Shown here: positions 42,380 to 54,654 of the stretch, in pieces
Position numbering within the stretch: position 1 is the first letter of the stretch
Layout: every line of letters starts with the position of its first letter
Origin: Triatoma infestans
Lineage: Eukaryota; Arthropoda; Insecta; Hemiptera; Reduviidae
Reading direction: 5' to 3'
NCBI GenBank assembly: GCA_011037195.1
Contig: JAAEAF010003559.1
Span: 31,490 to 95,489 of the forward strand
Length of the DNA stretch: 64,000 nt
Position numbers and translations under genes: made by a program
Notes under the pieces: model-generated
Databases searched by the model: none
What the model was told of the DNA's origin: nothing
What the model saw: the letters and a program-made list of their open reading frames with translations, nothing else

Positions 42380-43115
42380 GAATTAAAATGTTAAGAAACT
42401 TGAGTCAAGACGGTAAGATGATCTCCGTCATGTTTTAGGATTCTGTCTTTCAGCCACTGGTGCCAAAATGTAAAAGTTTTGGTTTTTCATTGCCAGGTAA
42501 TAATAATATCTAGAACCTATCCAGAAAGAACTACGGGAATTTCGCCCACAATTTCTGTTTCCTAAATTTATGGACGCTTTATGATACTAAGGATTTATGC
42601 TTCTCTTTGTAGACTGAAGACCTATTTTCTATTAGAAATGCTCTATTAGTGAAAATCTCTGATGAACTCTCTTAATGAGGGGCCGGGACAAAATGAGCGC
42701 TTCACTCCCATTCTTCGAAGCTAAACCTGGATTTTGGAAATCCTTAGCTTCCAAACAAAGTGACTACACGGCAATTATCCTTTTAAGTCTTTATCAGTAC
42801 CGGAACCTGATAGGTTCTAAACGTCTAAAATTTTCATTAGAGGTGCAAATATGGTTGATAGTGGATTTTCGGATCATTAAGGTTTAAGGAGAAACTGTTT
42901 CCCTTGTCCTTCTGCGCATTCGTTTATTTTTTATTTTTTTTATATTTTTTTGTAGAGTTCATGAAAGGGATGTCTTAGGTTGTGAGGAAGTCAGATTTTT
43001 AAGACATTTGATTGACTAACTGTGGAAATTTATTTGAATTTAAAAAAGTTGGTAGCTTGTGCTGGAAATTGATGCATTGATGTGTAAATTCTTTACCATT
43101 ATGCCATTATTATTA
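42380..43115. other. No gene seen
   Basis: A stretch of mixed composition. A 70-codon frame at 42675-42887 shows no motif. Confidence 0.35.
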
Positions 43116-43118
43116 CTT

Positions 43119-43596
43119 TGCCATCCAAACCAAGATAATAAAATAATAATTGCAATAATAATATTCTACAAAAGGAAACGCCCCCGAGAAATATCGATGT
43201 TCCCGTCTCTAACGATTAATTGCAGTCTCTTAATTTTCAGTGTCTAATATTAATTATTTATGTTTATTATTATTTTTTTTTAATTATGGTGCGCCAACAA
43301 CTATTGTCAATGGGCGCCCGGAGCCTTTTCTCGTTACAGACAACACTGTCCATCACCGGACAGTGAGCTGTAGAGGCTTCTAGGAACAGAAAATCAATTG
43401 AAGGGCAGGACTGTTGAATTCGATATTTTATTTATTATTATCTTATTTTTTATCTTCTTAATTATGAATAAATTTAATAATTATTTCAGTTTGCATTTTC
43501 TATTTTTCATTAACTTCTTTCTTTTTTTAATTTCAGGTAAGCGACAATATCCAAATTAACCTAATACATCAATCACAAATATCCAGTGTGTAAGTA
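43119..43596 (+). repeat. Block shared with 4420-5222
   Basis: ccaagataataaaataataa, tcttaattttcagtgtctaa, a reverse SINE, ttctatttttcattaacttc, ttcaggtaagcgacaatat and catcaatcacaaatatcc occur in the same order as in the first copy. The first copy has an extra tandem unit upstream. Confidence 0.65.
43271..43425 (-). repeat. SINE-A, tail type 2, 5'-truncated
   Basis: tatggtgcgccaacaactat, gggcgcccggagccttttct, then tccatcaccggacagtgagc and gaagggcagga. It lies at the same site as the SINE at 4915 inside the duplicated block. Confidence 0.7.
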
Positions 43597-43599
43597 GCA

Positions 43600-44143
43600 C
43601 AAATGAAATTAATTATTTTTGATTAACTATAATATTTTCCTTGTAATAAATTAACCATTCCAAGAATATATATATATTATTAATATTTTTAAAAGAACTA
43701 TTAAAAACAAGTCAGTAATTGGTATTGGATATTGATGTAATTACATTTTGAAAACAAACAAATTGTAATTATATAGCCTGCACGAATATTAGTTTGAGAG
43801 CAATTAATTATGTATCAATTAGTAATTAAGGAAATAAAATCCATATCAGACTAACTAGCAAACTTATCGTTTATTAACTACAGTTATTAATTATATGGGC
43901 AAAAATCGATTTAATTGTTTAACAGTCTAATAAAAAAAAGAAAGAAAATTATATTCATTTTAGGTTTTTTATTTGGAAAAATATATCTTAATAGATAGTT
44001 TATTAATGTATTAATTTGAATAATTAATTAATTAATTGCATTTATAAGTATAATTTTCTACCACAACATTTGTTATTTGGAATTATAAAATGAATTCTAA
44101 TAAATTTGATAATTATAATAAAATAAGGTAATAACAATTTGAT
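43600..44143. other. No gene seen; AT-rich
   Basis: Very AT-rich with taatta and tata runs. Confidence 0.5.
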
Positions 44144-44144
44144 A

Positions 44145-44245
44145 TTTTTATATTTCTCTTACATCTGTAAGAAGTATTGCAGCGTAACAATTTTCAAAAT
44201 GGTTTTCCCAACGGATGTACAGTTTTGAGGTCCACTGAAAGGGGC
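44145..44245 (+). repeat. REP-1 start fragment
   Basis: tatttctcttacatctgtaa, gaagtattgcagcgtaacaa and gttttgaggtccactgaaag follow the order of the REP-1 5' end. Confidence 0.5.
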
Positions 44246-44396
44246 TGGCCTATATTATAGCATGCTATACTCACATGTCTTGGAAAGTACGCCATATAAA
44301 AAAAAAAAAAAAAATCAAAGATACCCCCACTTAATTTGTTCAAGGATTCCAAAGATGTGATCAATTTTAAGTTTAAGCTGCAGAAATGAGAGTTTT

Positions 44397-44603
44397 CTGC
44401 GTCAACATCTATGGTCATGGGCGCCCGGATCCTTTTCAGTGCACTGCCGGCTTCCGAACATTGTTCTCTCGTTACAGACAACACTGTCCATCACCGGTCA
44501 GTGAGCTGTAGAGGCTCCTAAGAAAAAAAAATCTAAGGGTAGCACAGCTGGACTCGAACCCAGGTCTCCCGCGTGGGAGTCCACTTAGCTATTCCCTTCC
44601 CTT
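44397..44603 (-). repeat. SINE-A, tail type 2, nearly complete
   Basis: On the reverse strand: gggaagggaatagctaagtgg (A box), a shortened middle, gggttcgagtccagctg (B box), ttagattttt, ctgtccatcaccggtca reversed, and gcgcccatgaccatagatg tail with gacgca. The head has lost about 20 bases (gggagtccac). Confidence 0.75.
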
Positions 44604-44696
44604 GCTATTTAGAATTAATTGCAATTTAAAGTAATCTTTGTAAAAATCTTTAGGTGATTTTGTTGATCTTTATTTGTTTTTATTTTCTTTTATTCT

Positions 44697-44983
44697 ATAA
44701 TGGGTATGATGAAGGAGAGAAATGGTTTGGTTTGAATGAACAAACTAGTTATGGCTGCATAATGTTAAAAGTTACACTGACTGCCTGGACTTTACACTAA
44801 AATGGTAGAGTATGATAGAGTTATAAAGGGGGTAAGGTAAATGATACGTTGTGACTGGCGAGTGAACTGTGTTGTATGTCGCTGTATTTATGCAGTTTCT
44901 CCCACTTTAGTCGGAGATAGTGATCCTGTCATTTTTGTCTCTCTCTTTCTCTGCTATGGATCCACTCTTTGGATCCTATTACA
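44697..44983 (-). repeat. LTR-A, solo copy
   Basis: tgatgaaggagagaaatggt, gactgcctggactttacact, tgtcgctgtatttatgcagt and ggatcctattaca. It is close to the reverse arm at 533-838, so both are recent relatives. Confidence 0.7.
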
Positions 44984-45329
44984 ATTCGAAAAGATGTTTC
45001 TCTGTACTGACAATTTATGATTGAAATTTATATATATTTATTTTGAACTTTACAATAACAAATATAGAAATGCTCGTGTAAAAGTAATGAGACAAAGAGA
45101 GCCTTCCAAGTGAGAACCAAATCATTCATGTCTTCAAATTCATTATTTGTTTCAAAACTTTTCAAAAGAATTTTTTTCATTTACATATCTTTATATTGAT
45201 TAGCAGAGAAGTTTTCCCTGAAACCAATTTTCTCATTTTAAACTGCACTACCAATTTTTTTAACGAATTTTTAAAGTATTCTCTGTCTTCTGGTTGTTAT
45301 TATTCTACATTATTTTTTGAGTTTATACA

Positions 45330-45790
45330 CAAATAAATGGACACCGTCATTTTATAAGCACAAGCAGGCTTCTTTTTGTGCAGTTTTCATTGACTGCATT
45401 CATTACAGAATTAAGAACGGATTTTTTTCACAGATCACAGAAATTCTTTCTTTAAGTTCTTTTACAATGTGATGATTGGGTTTAAGTTACCGTGAACTTT
45501 ATTTTTTTGGTATCCCCAGAGGTAGTAATCCACAGACGACTGTTCTTTCACTGAATAAAACCGTGCGTTCCAATCCATTTATCCCCGATAACGCCTTACT
45601 ATCTTCGCTATGAGCTGGACATCTTGTTGAAAGTATATCATTTTTTGCCGACGTTCTAGAGCGACATTTCCAAGCCGATGCAGGAGAACTTTATTCAAAA
45701 TAAAGATACCTATCTGCAAATTATTCTCTGACTCCCTGACCGATATATAATATCTGGATTTTTATCTGCCCATATTCGGAAGTATAGCCT
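45330..45790 (-). pseudogene. Transposase remnant, second copy of the PLDYFLWG type
   Basis: On the reverse strand: VLLHRLGNVALERRQKMIYF then QQDVQLIAKIVRRYRG (second catalytic Asp region), a frame change, then SSVDYYLWGYQKNKVHGN. These match the order of the transposase at 39732-40815, but the SPDL part is mutated. Stops and frameshifts abound. Confidence 0.65.
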
Positions 45791-45794
45791 ATTT

Positions 45795-46370
45795 CAATAA
45801 ACCATTATTTAGTACTAATTCATCACTCTATAAAATAATTTTTCAAAAAATAAAAATGAAAAAAAAAAAACCAAGTAATCAAGTCAAGAAAAGTAAACAA
45901 AAATGTTTCTGCATTCAAAATTGAATATTTTAGTTAATATTCAACTGATTTTTCTTCTTCATTTAATTTAAAAAAAAAAATCTATTTTTAGAATTCATTA
46001 ATAAAATTATATGATATAATTTTAATAAGAAAGTTGATTTCAAAAATCTCTTATTTCTATAGCTTAAGAAAAATAATTGACTTTACAAATTTGGATACCT
46101 TAAAAATGTTTCAACTGGTTGTGTAATTCTATTGAATATTTTTTTGTTTTGTAATTTTTATAAATTATAAAATCGCGATCTTCTCAAAAATGGCCCCAAT
46201 TGATTTTGTTCAAACACTTTGTGTATAACTCTTATTTTTTGTATTATGTTTTCTATAAAAATTGATTTTTTTTGTTATGCTAGAGGAGCAGCAACTTTAA
46301 ATTCTCTTGTGAAGTTCACTATAAAATGGTTATAAGAACTTTAACTGTATTGAGATACGAGTATATTACA
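45795..46370. other. No gene; REP-1 trace
   Basis: AT-rich. Bases 46160-46300 (cgcgatcttctcaaaaatgg, ttctataaaaattgattttt) look like one REP-1 module. Confidence 0.4.
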
Positions 46371-46374
46371 AGCA

Positions 46375-46677
46375 TTGATGTGAGAAGGAAGAGACAATTA
46401 GAGAAATAGTGTTAAGAATTTATGAAATAAACTGCAAGAACTTTACAATTAAATAGAAGTTAGAGAATAATAAAGAGACAGACTGGGTGAGTAATAAGAA
46501 GGTAGTAGAGAGGCTGCTGACTGTATATACTGTTGTAAAACGGTTGTCAAAACTGATCTGCTGTCGCTCTATTATTTATATGAATCGAACTCTCCCTTCC
46601 TAGTCTGGTATAGGTAGGAAATAAGTAACTTTTGATTCATTTAATGTCTGCTTCTCCGCTCTTTGGATCCCAATACA
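46375..46677 (-). repeat. LTR-A, diverged copy
   Basis: aaactgcaagaactttacaa, gagacagactgggtgagtaa, aaggtagtagagaggctgct and ctttggatcccaatacat, the order of 15140-15368. Diverged. Confidence 0.6.
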
Positions 46678-46679
46678 TT

Positions 46680-47600
46680 TGCTACAATTCTAAGTTTAAA
46701 GAAAATGTGTCAATTAGAACAATTTCACTAAGAGAAAATCGTGTGAGTGTGAGAATATGTTTTTTTCATTTGTAAGAGAATTTAATTTTAATTGAACAGA
46801 GATATCGTGAGTGTTAAAGTATTAGATAACATATTTTATTTATTTATAATACTAGATATAAATTTAAAGCCAAGATCAGGAACAAATCGTATCGCTTTAC
46901 ACATCAGGTTAGGATAAATCATCCCCTCTAAAGTAGTTTTCAGTAACTGTTTAGTAGGGCGTTTAGTTTGTGAATAGAATCTCAATCGCAGTACTTAAAT
47001 AAAAAGTTAGCAACCACAAATTCTTCTCTTTCTTTAGCGGAGTTTGTTTCCGGTTTATCTAAATAATATCTAACAAAGTTTGAAAAGGAGATAAAGGCGT
47101 TTTGATTACTGCCCAAGGTTATCAGCACAGTTATCTAATTAAGGATATTGTTTTCAAAACACGCAAAATAATGTTACTTTAAAATTATCAAACAATATTA
47201 TAAATATTTAAAAAAAGTAATAATAATAATATTTATATGACTAATAAAATAAAAAAATAATAATAATAAATAATAATGCAAAACTCACAATAGAAACAAA
47301 TCAAAGAATTCTCAGAATTAGGGGTCGTGTTAAATAATTGCAAATAATATGAACCGGGGCCCACCTTGTAAGTAGTCCAGCAACATACAAAGAACATATG
47401 GCCATAGAAACTCTAGACATGACACCTGTCTTACACTGTCTAGATGCGTGCTACCTCTTTGTTAAATACTAAGGTGTGGGCGTCAATTAAAATAACGGGG
47501 AATGTAGTTTTATATTAATAATTGCATACTTTCAAGGGTTTTATTGAATTATATCGTTTGGTTTTACATAATATATCAGATATATTTTCATGATTTATTT
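46680..47600. other. No gene seen
   Basis: A REP-1-like trace lies at 46680-46770 (gtgtgagtgtgagaatatg). The remainder is AT-rich with (AAT)n at 47217-47275. No coding motif. Confidence 0.4.
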
Positions 47601-47604
47601 TTTT

Positions 47605-48090
47605 TGGCTTCTTTTTCTGGCCATTGTCCAGGTTTCAGGCGTTTGCTCATCTTCAGGATGTTTTGATAAATAATATGATAAAAAAGATTTGCTCACAGCA
47701 AAAACAGCATACACAACACACAATGGAGTGCAAAATTAACCTATTTTGATCTAAGTGAATTAATTACCTGTTCACACGGGTTCGGTTACAAGTATAGAAT
47801 AGAGTATTAACTACAAAAGGCAAGAAATTAAAGCGCCATTGTGGGAGATTTTAACCAATAATGGGACAATGGACAATACTGTACCGGCAACAAACTATCA
47901 TCAATGAGACAATCCAACTTTTGTAAATTGATTTTGTTATGTGCAAGTCTACGTTATCATACTGTTTATCAGTCGTTCTGAAGATTGGTGAACGCCCGAA
48001 TTTTGATCGATGACCTACAAAATGAAACAGACTATCAGAGAAATGATGTCTGTTGTTTCCCAACTTTGCGGACCCAACCACTACGGCTTT
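47605..48090. mobile_element. HHR-FB element, old copy
   Basis: Left arm: ggccattgtccaggtttcag, gcgtttgctcatcttcagga. Right arm: gtgcaagtctacgttatcat, tctgaagattggtgaacgcc, cgatgacctacaaaatgaaa and cccaactttgcggacccaac. The arms are about 230 bases apart, wider than in young copies. Both hammerhead-like motifs are mutated. Confidence 0.65.
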
Positions 48091-48179
48091 ACAGTACGTA
48101 TATAATAATCAATTCTGCAACCGGATTGTTGTATATTACCAGTGCTTAACGCAGCAAAGATTTCAGAAATGATGTACAT

Positions 48180-48900
48180 ACCATCTTCTTACAACATTTT
48201 CTCTCTACTGAGGGAATCTTCTGAATTGGCGCTTTTTTCAACCTTTTCTTGTGAATATTTCATTCTGTTCTTGTAATCGGAGCGCTCCCAACGGGTTGAT
48301 GCACTCAGGCCAAAGTGGGCCGACATAATTCCATTACTTTTGGCCCTTACAACTGCCCTGTCACAGAACTGAAGCAAGAGATAAGAAGAGGTTGGTTCAT
48401 TGACAAAAACACCGCTTTAAATCTGGAGCAGTCTATCAACCTAATGCTCAGATTCTCAGAGAAACAAGACTAAGACTCATGTTGTATGAGTGTTTCCTTA
48501 GGAAGCATGTGCCATAGAACCATGTTTATTGTGCTCATCCATTATTTTATCATTGCTGAGAAAAGAGAAGATGCAGTGTTTGGGAGATTTTTGGGCCTTG
48601 TATGAATATGTTGGAGTACCTCTGCCCTTAATTCTTCTTCTGGAGAAAATGTTCTTCCTTCGGTGTCACATATAGTGGTCTCACATATTCCATAAGAGAT
48701 GCGCAGAAAGATTCAGGATTATAGGTGGCCGCAAGTTCCCATCCTATCGAAGGATATCTATCGGCCTCTTCGTTTTCTTGAATACCACCTCATTCCAGCA
48801 CTCAACTTAACCGTTGGCTATTATTGATCACCAAGGACTACAGTTCATTTCGGCATTCCTTTATTAATTTTAATCTGACATAATCACCTTAACGATTTTA
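48180..48900 (-). other. Possible decayed coding region, unknown
   Basis: Less AT-rich than the flanks. On the reverse strand there are frames with coding-like composition. 48377-48189 includes AVVRAKSNGIMSAHFGLSAS; near 48660-48540 TFSPEEELRAEVLQHIHTRP; near 48770-48650 IGWELAATYNPESFCASLME. I do not recognise a family. It may be a transposon ORF or a host pseudogene. Confidence 0.25.
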
Positions 48901-48904
48901 GTAC

Positions 48905-49558
48905 GATCGGACGATTAGAAGTAAAGCTAGGCTTATCCTTATGCACAAGTGGAAAATTTAATGCATAATTGATGCTACAAGGAGATTTACTGATGCCGGC
49001 ACTTTGGTGTAAAACATTTTGACAATTAGAAACTACATTCTCTTCTCCCTGTAAATATCAATTTATCTTTTTCATATTTATTACTCCTATGTTATATCCA
49101 TCAATGTACTCTTAATTATTAAAAATAATAAAAAATAATTACTACAAAAATATATATATAGTAAAATTTATCAAAATAATTATAATAATAAAACAATAAA
49201 TTTATATACGTACTATAATTAGATTTGCTTTATTCACTTTAGTTTATAACTTGACAGTTTTAGATTAATGACGAGTGGTTGGAACACCTGCTCATACTTT
49301 GATAAATTACAATAGAAATCAGTTGGAATTCTAAATTAAGATACTTGCTTAGTGAAATTTATATATTGTTGTGTGTCAGTGTGTTTTATAAATATATGTA
49401 TTTGTTTGAGTGCGCATGTAATATTCAGAATACATAATAAATCATGGCTTCTTATGTATTCATCCTTTAAGTAAAAAACTTTTTTTTTTTTTGCTCCTTT
49501 TCTTGTTTTAATAAGGGAAAGTCAGAATAAATTAAATTTGTGTTTTTTTTTCTAAATT
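48905..49558. other. No gene seen; AT-rich
   Basis: Short TA runs and a T run near 49480-49492. Nothing recognised. Confidence 0.45.
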
Positions 49559-49559
49559 T

Positions 49560-49700
49560 TGATTTATTTTTCATTTTTTACTTCCGTTACTGCTAGAATA
49601 GGAAATATTGACATGTTGGGTATTAGATATTGTGTTTTCACCGGAAATATAGGTTTTGAAAGCCGCTGAACATAAAAAAGTGGTTTAAAAAATTGTTCAA
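49560..49700 (+). repeat. REP-1 start fragment
   Basis: tttttacttccgttactgct, aatattgacatgttgggtat, tattgtgttttcaccggaaa and gaacataaaaaagtggttta follow the REP-1 5' order. Confidence 0.6.
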
Positions 49701-49867
49701 ATTATGGCTACCTCTGTCTCTCTTAACCCGTATGTGTTATTTTTTCTTTTAATTCATTTAATTAAGCCTGCTTCAATTCACAAAATTACATGCTTAATAA
49801 ATAATATTAAGTTAATTAATTGATCCATTATTATTACAAATTATTATTATTAACGATGTGTGCCCGA

Positions 49868-50650
49868 GAGCATGGTACCTAAGCCAGTTTGATCCTAATC
49901 CCTTCCCCCCGCCTAGGGGGAACTTCTACTCCTAAGAAGGAATTCGCAAACAATCCACCGGTCGGTCTTCAATATCTTAAGATATTCTTCAACTCCTACT
50001 CCCAAAATATATTCCAGTGAAAATGTTACCTTCCCAATTATGCGAAACCTCAGTATTGACGAAATAGGGACACTGACCTAGGTAGTGGGGCACCATTTTC
50101 CTGATTCCCTCATCACAATTCTGACACATAGTACTAGACATTTTGTCTATTTTGTGTAAATTCTTTGCTACCTAGGCGTGCCCAGTCAAGCCACCTACCA
50201 GGATCCTCTATGCTATCCTACTCAAAGAGAGAAGATATTTCAAGTCCTCCTGACATATATCTTTCACAAATCTTTCAACCTGAGACAACCTCTATTGTAT
50301 AAATTCTCCATCACAATATTGCTTAGGACCTATTACAGACTTTGGACCATGAAATAGTAATGAGGATCCCATATAATTTAACTCAAACTCTACCGATCGA
50401 CCGCCTTCTCATTGCTTATCCGGGTACTCAGAAGAGCCCTACACTTCCTTTTTCCTTGGCTTGAGAAAAGCCAAATCTTCTCCTACATTCATCTACTAGT
50501 TTAGAGCTCCAGTAAGGTTTATTGAAAGCCTTTAATGCAGCTTGACTACCAGAGAATATCCTCATATCTTTAACTTCTCCCTATCGTCACCTCTTCAACT
50601 TCCACCATGTAATACCAATGTAACAGTCTGTAAAACAGTGACCATAAAAT
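49868..50650 (-). pseudogene. LINE RNase H and CCHC remnant
   Basis: The reverse strand from about 50570 reads MRIFSGSQAALKAFNKPYWS then SKLVDECRRRFGFSQAK, the second part of an RNase H domain (usual SDSQAALKAL motif with the catalytic Asp as Gly). VPG follows. Near 50140-50080 it reads MCQNCDEGIRKMVPHYLGQC, a CX2CX9HX4C-type knuckle. It then runs to a 3' end with (AAT)n-like sequence at 49800-49860. There are multiple stops. The clade differs from the 19320 and 23985 LINEs by its knuckle and tail. Confidence 0.75.
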
Positions 50651-50651
50651 A

Positions 50652-51110
50652 ATTCAGATTACTAGATTGCATCTAGTACAACAAAAGACATGGAACAACA
50701 AACAAAAGAAATAGAAATACAAACGTAAACTTCTTTTTCAAGTCTTCATCCATTTTTACTTTTTCATAAAATTCACTGTTTATAAAACAAAACAAAAAAA
50801 AAATCAATCTACAATTTACATATTTTTGAATGTAGTTGCTTTGTAAAAGTAGATGAAGATTTTTCTGCTGATTTCGGCCAATCGTCTTCATGTTATGTAA
50901 CTTATGACAAAAGATATGCACGTATATCATCTATAAGAGGACACTGGAGAATAACATACTCTCCTGTTCGAGATTAGTTCGCGCTTGATGAACAGATGCA
51001 AGAATATCCGACCATGATTTTTAAAGTTAGCCCTTAGTATTCCGTATCCAATCAGAAGTTTGGTTAGTTTGTTGGCAATGTTCAAGTTACTCTTTTGTCT
51101 CCACCAAATT
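50652..51110. other. No gene seen
   Basis: AT-rich, with 85-codon reverse frames (50673-50930, 50927-51184) lacking motifs; the second runs into an HHR-FB arm. Confidence 0.4.
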
Positions 51111-51374
51111 GAAGAGAATAATATAGCATCATAGATATTTTCCGTGATAGCCTGCTTTTTTTTGTGGTTATCGACTGGTTTCACCTATCATCAGGGTTTG
51201 CCTATCATGTTTTTCGTCAAACAGTGTCATAACATAGACTTGCACAGAGCAAATTTAGTTGATACACAACTAAACTTAGGTGTATAAACTAAATTAGTTG
51301 ATGCAGCAGTGTACCAACTAAATTTGCTCTGTGCAAGTCTATGTTCACACAGTTTGACAAAAAAACATCCTGTT

Positions 51375-51604
51375 TGTTGTGGTAGTTGGTTCCGCAGAGC
51401 TGGAAAGCATCAGAGACATTTTCCGTGGTAGCCTGCTTCATTTTGTGGTCATCGACCGGTTTCGGGCGTTCGCCCATCTTCAGGATGCGTTTTTTAGACA
51501 ATGTGACAACACAGACTCGCACAGAGCAACTTAGTTTCACACTAACTGAGACGTGTTTTTAAAATACTAATAGTATTTTAAAGGCTACCACGGAAAATGT
51601 CCTG
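51375..51604. mobile_element. HHR-FB element nested in an older one
   Basis: Complete left arm (tgttgtggtagttggttccg). The right arm is internally deleted, leaving ggctaccacggaaaatgtcc. The 13-bp target duplications aaaacatcctgtt (51362-51374, 51605-51617) are perfect. The left motif is intact. Confidence 0.85.
51450..51487 (-). ncRNA. Hammerhead-ribozyme-like motif
   Basis: Intact reverse-strand motif, same 38 bases as 14631-14668. Its partner arm has lost the motif, so this copy could not form the full long hairpin. Confidence 0.6.
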
Positions 51605-51724
51605 AAAACATCCTGTTCATAGGCGAACGCCACATGACCACAAAAAGAAGCAGGCTAATCAGGGAAAATATCTCTGATGCTTTTCAACTCTGCGGAACCA
51701 ACCACAACTACAGAAGGATATAGC

Positions 51725-53595
51725 TTTTGTGTGTGACTTTGCTCCTATGATTGCTGATTCCCATCTACCATTCCATACGTTGGTTCCAGCGACACATCTG
51801 GAAAATATTCCTTAACACTCCTCGTATGATAATGAGATTTTATTGGACTTCATTGGAAGTGGCAAAATTTGTAGATGACTCAGTAGTGGAAGAAGAAATG
51901 CAAAAATAAATAGTTTTGAAAAATATTTTAAATGAAATATTTTTGGCAAAAATAATGTATTTTTAGAGTCAGGTACTGTAATTTAAGGTCATTGCTATTA
52001 GGGAGACAAAGGCACAAGAATCCGTTAAATTAATACAATGCCACTTGGCCAACTGTTTTGTAAGAGAAGGCATTCTTTCGAACAGTCTGCGTTCTGCCTT
52101 CTAACAAGAATACTCTGTGGTAGACACCGAAGCAGAACACTTGTTTTTCGCTCTCTCTAGCATCAGTGCATATTAATAAGTTAATAATTCCTTAGCAAAT
52201 AACTTGTGGTTATTATTTTAATAGAATATATTTATAATTAGCAGTGATGACTACTTTCTTACTTCTGATTCTTCTCTCTTAAACATATATACTTGAAAGC
52301 CCTTTTACTAAACCGGTCGTGCTACACCCTACCACTACTCTACAACACATTACACCAAACACATTTCTACTTGTTAGCTAATGGACTGCTGTCTTAATAC
52401 CTGTAATGTCAACGTACACCTTGACCCATTTGAAATGTTCATCGTACTCCCTAAGTCCTCTGCTAAAGTTATTAATCTGTTTGTAACCCTTTGATCTAAA
52501 GTCAGATGATTTCTAGCGTCACGTAAACAGTCTAGTGTGACCAAAATAGTCAGGCATTATGCTTTTTCATTTTCGTTATTACCGGATGGGTATCTATAAC
52601 AAGTACTTCTGCTTGCTTATTGGAACATCTTGATTCCAGGTTACAGTTTTTCGAGAAAAGAAAATTTTTTTCCTTTTACTTTAGTGTATCGACCTAACTC
52701 AAACTTGGAAAATTTGATTTAAACATAAAGGGAAAAATCATAAAAATTACGCTAACAAAAGTCAATCACTATTTATCTAAGCAATTTTTCTAGAAAAATG
52801 CATTCCAAGCGACTCCTAAGGATTAGTGATTTTTTCCCCTACGAATTCCATTTCTTTGTAATGTACGGTTCTTCCTAAATAACATGGTCCCATCTTTATA
52901 TTATCATGGCTAACTGGATATTTTATTTTAAAGAAGTTTCAAAGAAAAATATCACTTCATAGCAGTTTATTGCATTAGCAAACCCACAACAAGCTAACTG
53001 TTGATATTAACGACTTTAATTTTTTAAAAGATCGATGTTTACTTAATAGCTCACGATCGAATGAAGAGGTCTCAAATTAAAAGTTCATTATCATATTCAC
53101 GTGTAAAAGATCTATTATTTTTATCTTTTACAGATAATTTGCCAAGTATTAATCATTTTATCTTTCTAATGCTTTATATTTTACAATTAACTTTATCATA
53201 TTTTAATTTTCAATGTAAATACAATGTATAAAAATTAAAACTTATTACAAAAACCCTTAATACAGCTTTGAAATGGTTTGATATTTTCAATTTGAATAAA
53301 TTACTAAAACATTCAATATAGATTTATATTGACATTAGTAGCATGTATTAAGCACAATGTTAAAGCATGAAATTAACTTTATTGAATATTAAAGCACGTA
53401 CTGTGTAATATAATGAAATATAGATTAAAATATTTTGTGGAAAATTATATTCTGTAACCGTTCCATTTTATTAATTATTTGACAAGTTAAGCGAATATTT
53501 AACTTATCGATTACACTATAATATTATTATTATTATATCGACTTGTTTTCATATAAATATGTAATTCATACAAGTCAGTTTATTACTCGTATATT
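51725..53595. other. No gene seen
   Basis: About 1.9 kb of unassigned sequence, increasingly AT-rich. Possible REP-1 traces near 52680-52960 (gtttcaaagaaaaatatc), too weak to call. Confidence 0.4.
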
Positions 53596-53597
53596 GT

Positions 53598-53860
53598 GGC
53601 AGGGAGAAATTATAAAGAGGTGCGGATATTCTCTGATAGTGAGGCGGCAATGAGGGCAAGCCAGCCGTGTTGGAGTTCGTAATTTGTGGGCGAATGTAGG
53701 TGAAGGTTTGATATCTTAGTTTAGAGAGGCAAAGCATAGCTCTTCTGGGACGGATCAGCTGGCTAGGAAGGAATATTCCTTACCTTTTTGTGGTCCTGAG
53801 CCAGCCCTTGCCGTCACTAAGAGTGACGTGATACGTGATGTTCTACACTAGATTTTTGTC
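53598..53860 (+). pseudogene. LINE RNase H remnant
   Basis: The forward strand reads IFSDSEAAMRASQPCWSS (53629 on), the SDSQAAL motif of LINE RNase H with its catalytic Asp. Further on it reads ARKEYSLPFCGPEPALAVTK, the GPEP block that follows RNase H in jockey-type polymerases. The part with the VPGHSG motif is deleted. Short and broken. Confidence 0.65.
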
Positions 53861-53864
53861 TTCT

Positions 53865-54650
53865 TTCTTTTTTTTTTAACTGACAATAAAAACTCATTCA
53901 CTCTCTATCAGATCATAAATAAAAAGCAAATAACAAAAGAATTAAAACAGGAAATAATAGCCGGGAGGTATAATAATTTCCGCTCAGTAAAACAATATAA
54001 AGCGGTGTTCCTGTTATTATAATTATTGTTTTTATCAATTTAAAGTGAATTAGTGCCTGTCTTTTTCCATTATTGGACTGTAATAATTAAAATAATTGAA
54101 AATTCTATTTTCTTTTGTTCAGAATCAATCTATTTTGTGAAAGAACATTATTTTTAATAATTCGTCTAATGTAAACAACAAATTTTATGAAAAGAAAGTT
54201 TAATATATAATAAATATTGTATTTTTTTATGTACAGAAATACATTATAATATTTGGAAACCATATATATCAATCTCTCTGTAATTTTATTGAATATTTCT
54301 TTCTTGGAAAAAATAATCTTTTTTCCAATAATAATAAAAAAATAAACGATACATAAATAAGAAAAAGATGCCTTATATCTGGCGGATATTACATTTTAAA
54401 ATAAAATAGAAATATAGGCCATATATATCGTCTTTCATACTTTTATTTTTGCATAAATATATTTTCCATACTAAATTCTATAGTATGACATTTCTTGGAA
54501 AAAGGGTACAATTTCTTATCTATATTTTTTTTTTTTTTTAATGTTTTAAGTTGGCTATATTGAGATTTGCCCAAATTTTCTTGTTGATATAGTTATTCGA
54601 TTATCTTTTACTTTAATTTATTTGTATGGCCTTTATATTATATACGAATG
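53865..54650. other. No gene seen; AT-rich
   Basis: AT-rich with T runs; nothing recognised. Confidence 0.5.
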
Positions 54651-54654
54651 ATTG

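Larger units (their letters stand above)
51115..51720. mobile_element. HHR-FB element, old, host of a younger one
   Basis: Left arm from agatattttccgtgatagcc with gttatcgactggtttcacct; middle with ctaaatttgctctgtgcaag; right arm resumes after an insertion as aaaacatcctgttcatagg ... gaacgccacatgaccacaaa and tgcggaaccaaccacaact. Hammerhead-like motifs are degraded. It is the target of the copy at 51375-51604. Confidence 0.75.

Noticed and set aside
49868..50650. A host zinc-finger gene from the CX2C...HX4C pattern
   Set aside because: The pattern lies downstream of an RNase H motif (SQAALKAF) and is broken by stops, as in LINE polymerases.
51289..51540. The recurring open frame MGERPKPVDDHKMKQATTEN in many places, suggesting a conserved small protein
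   Set aside because: It is one frame through the HHR-FB arm. It starts and stops at different points in each copy, is broken by indels in several, and the conservation follows the repeat and its ribozyme-like core, on both strands.
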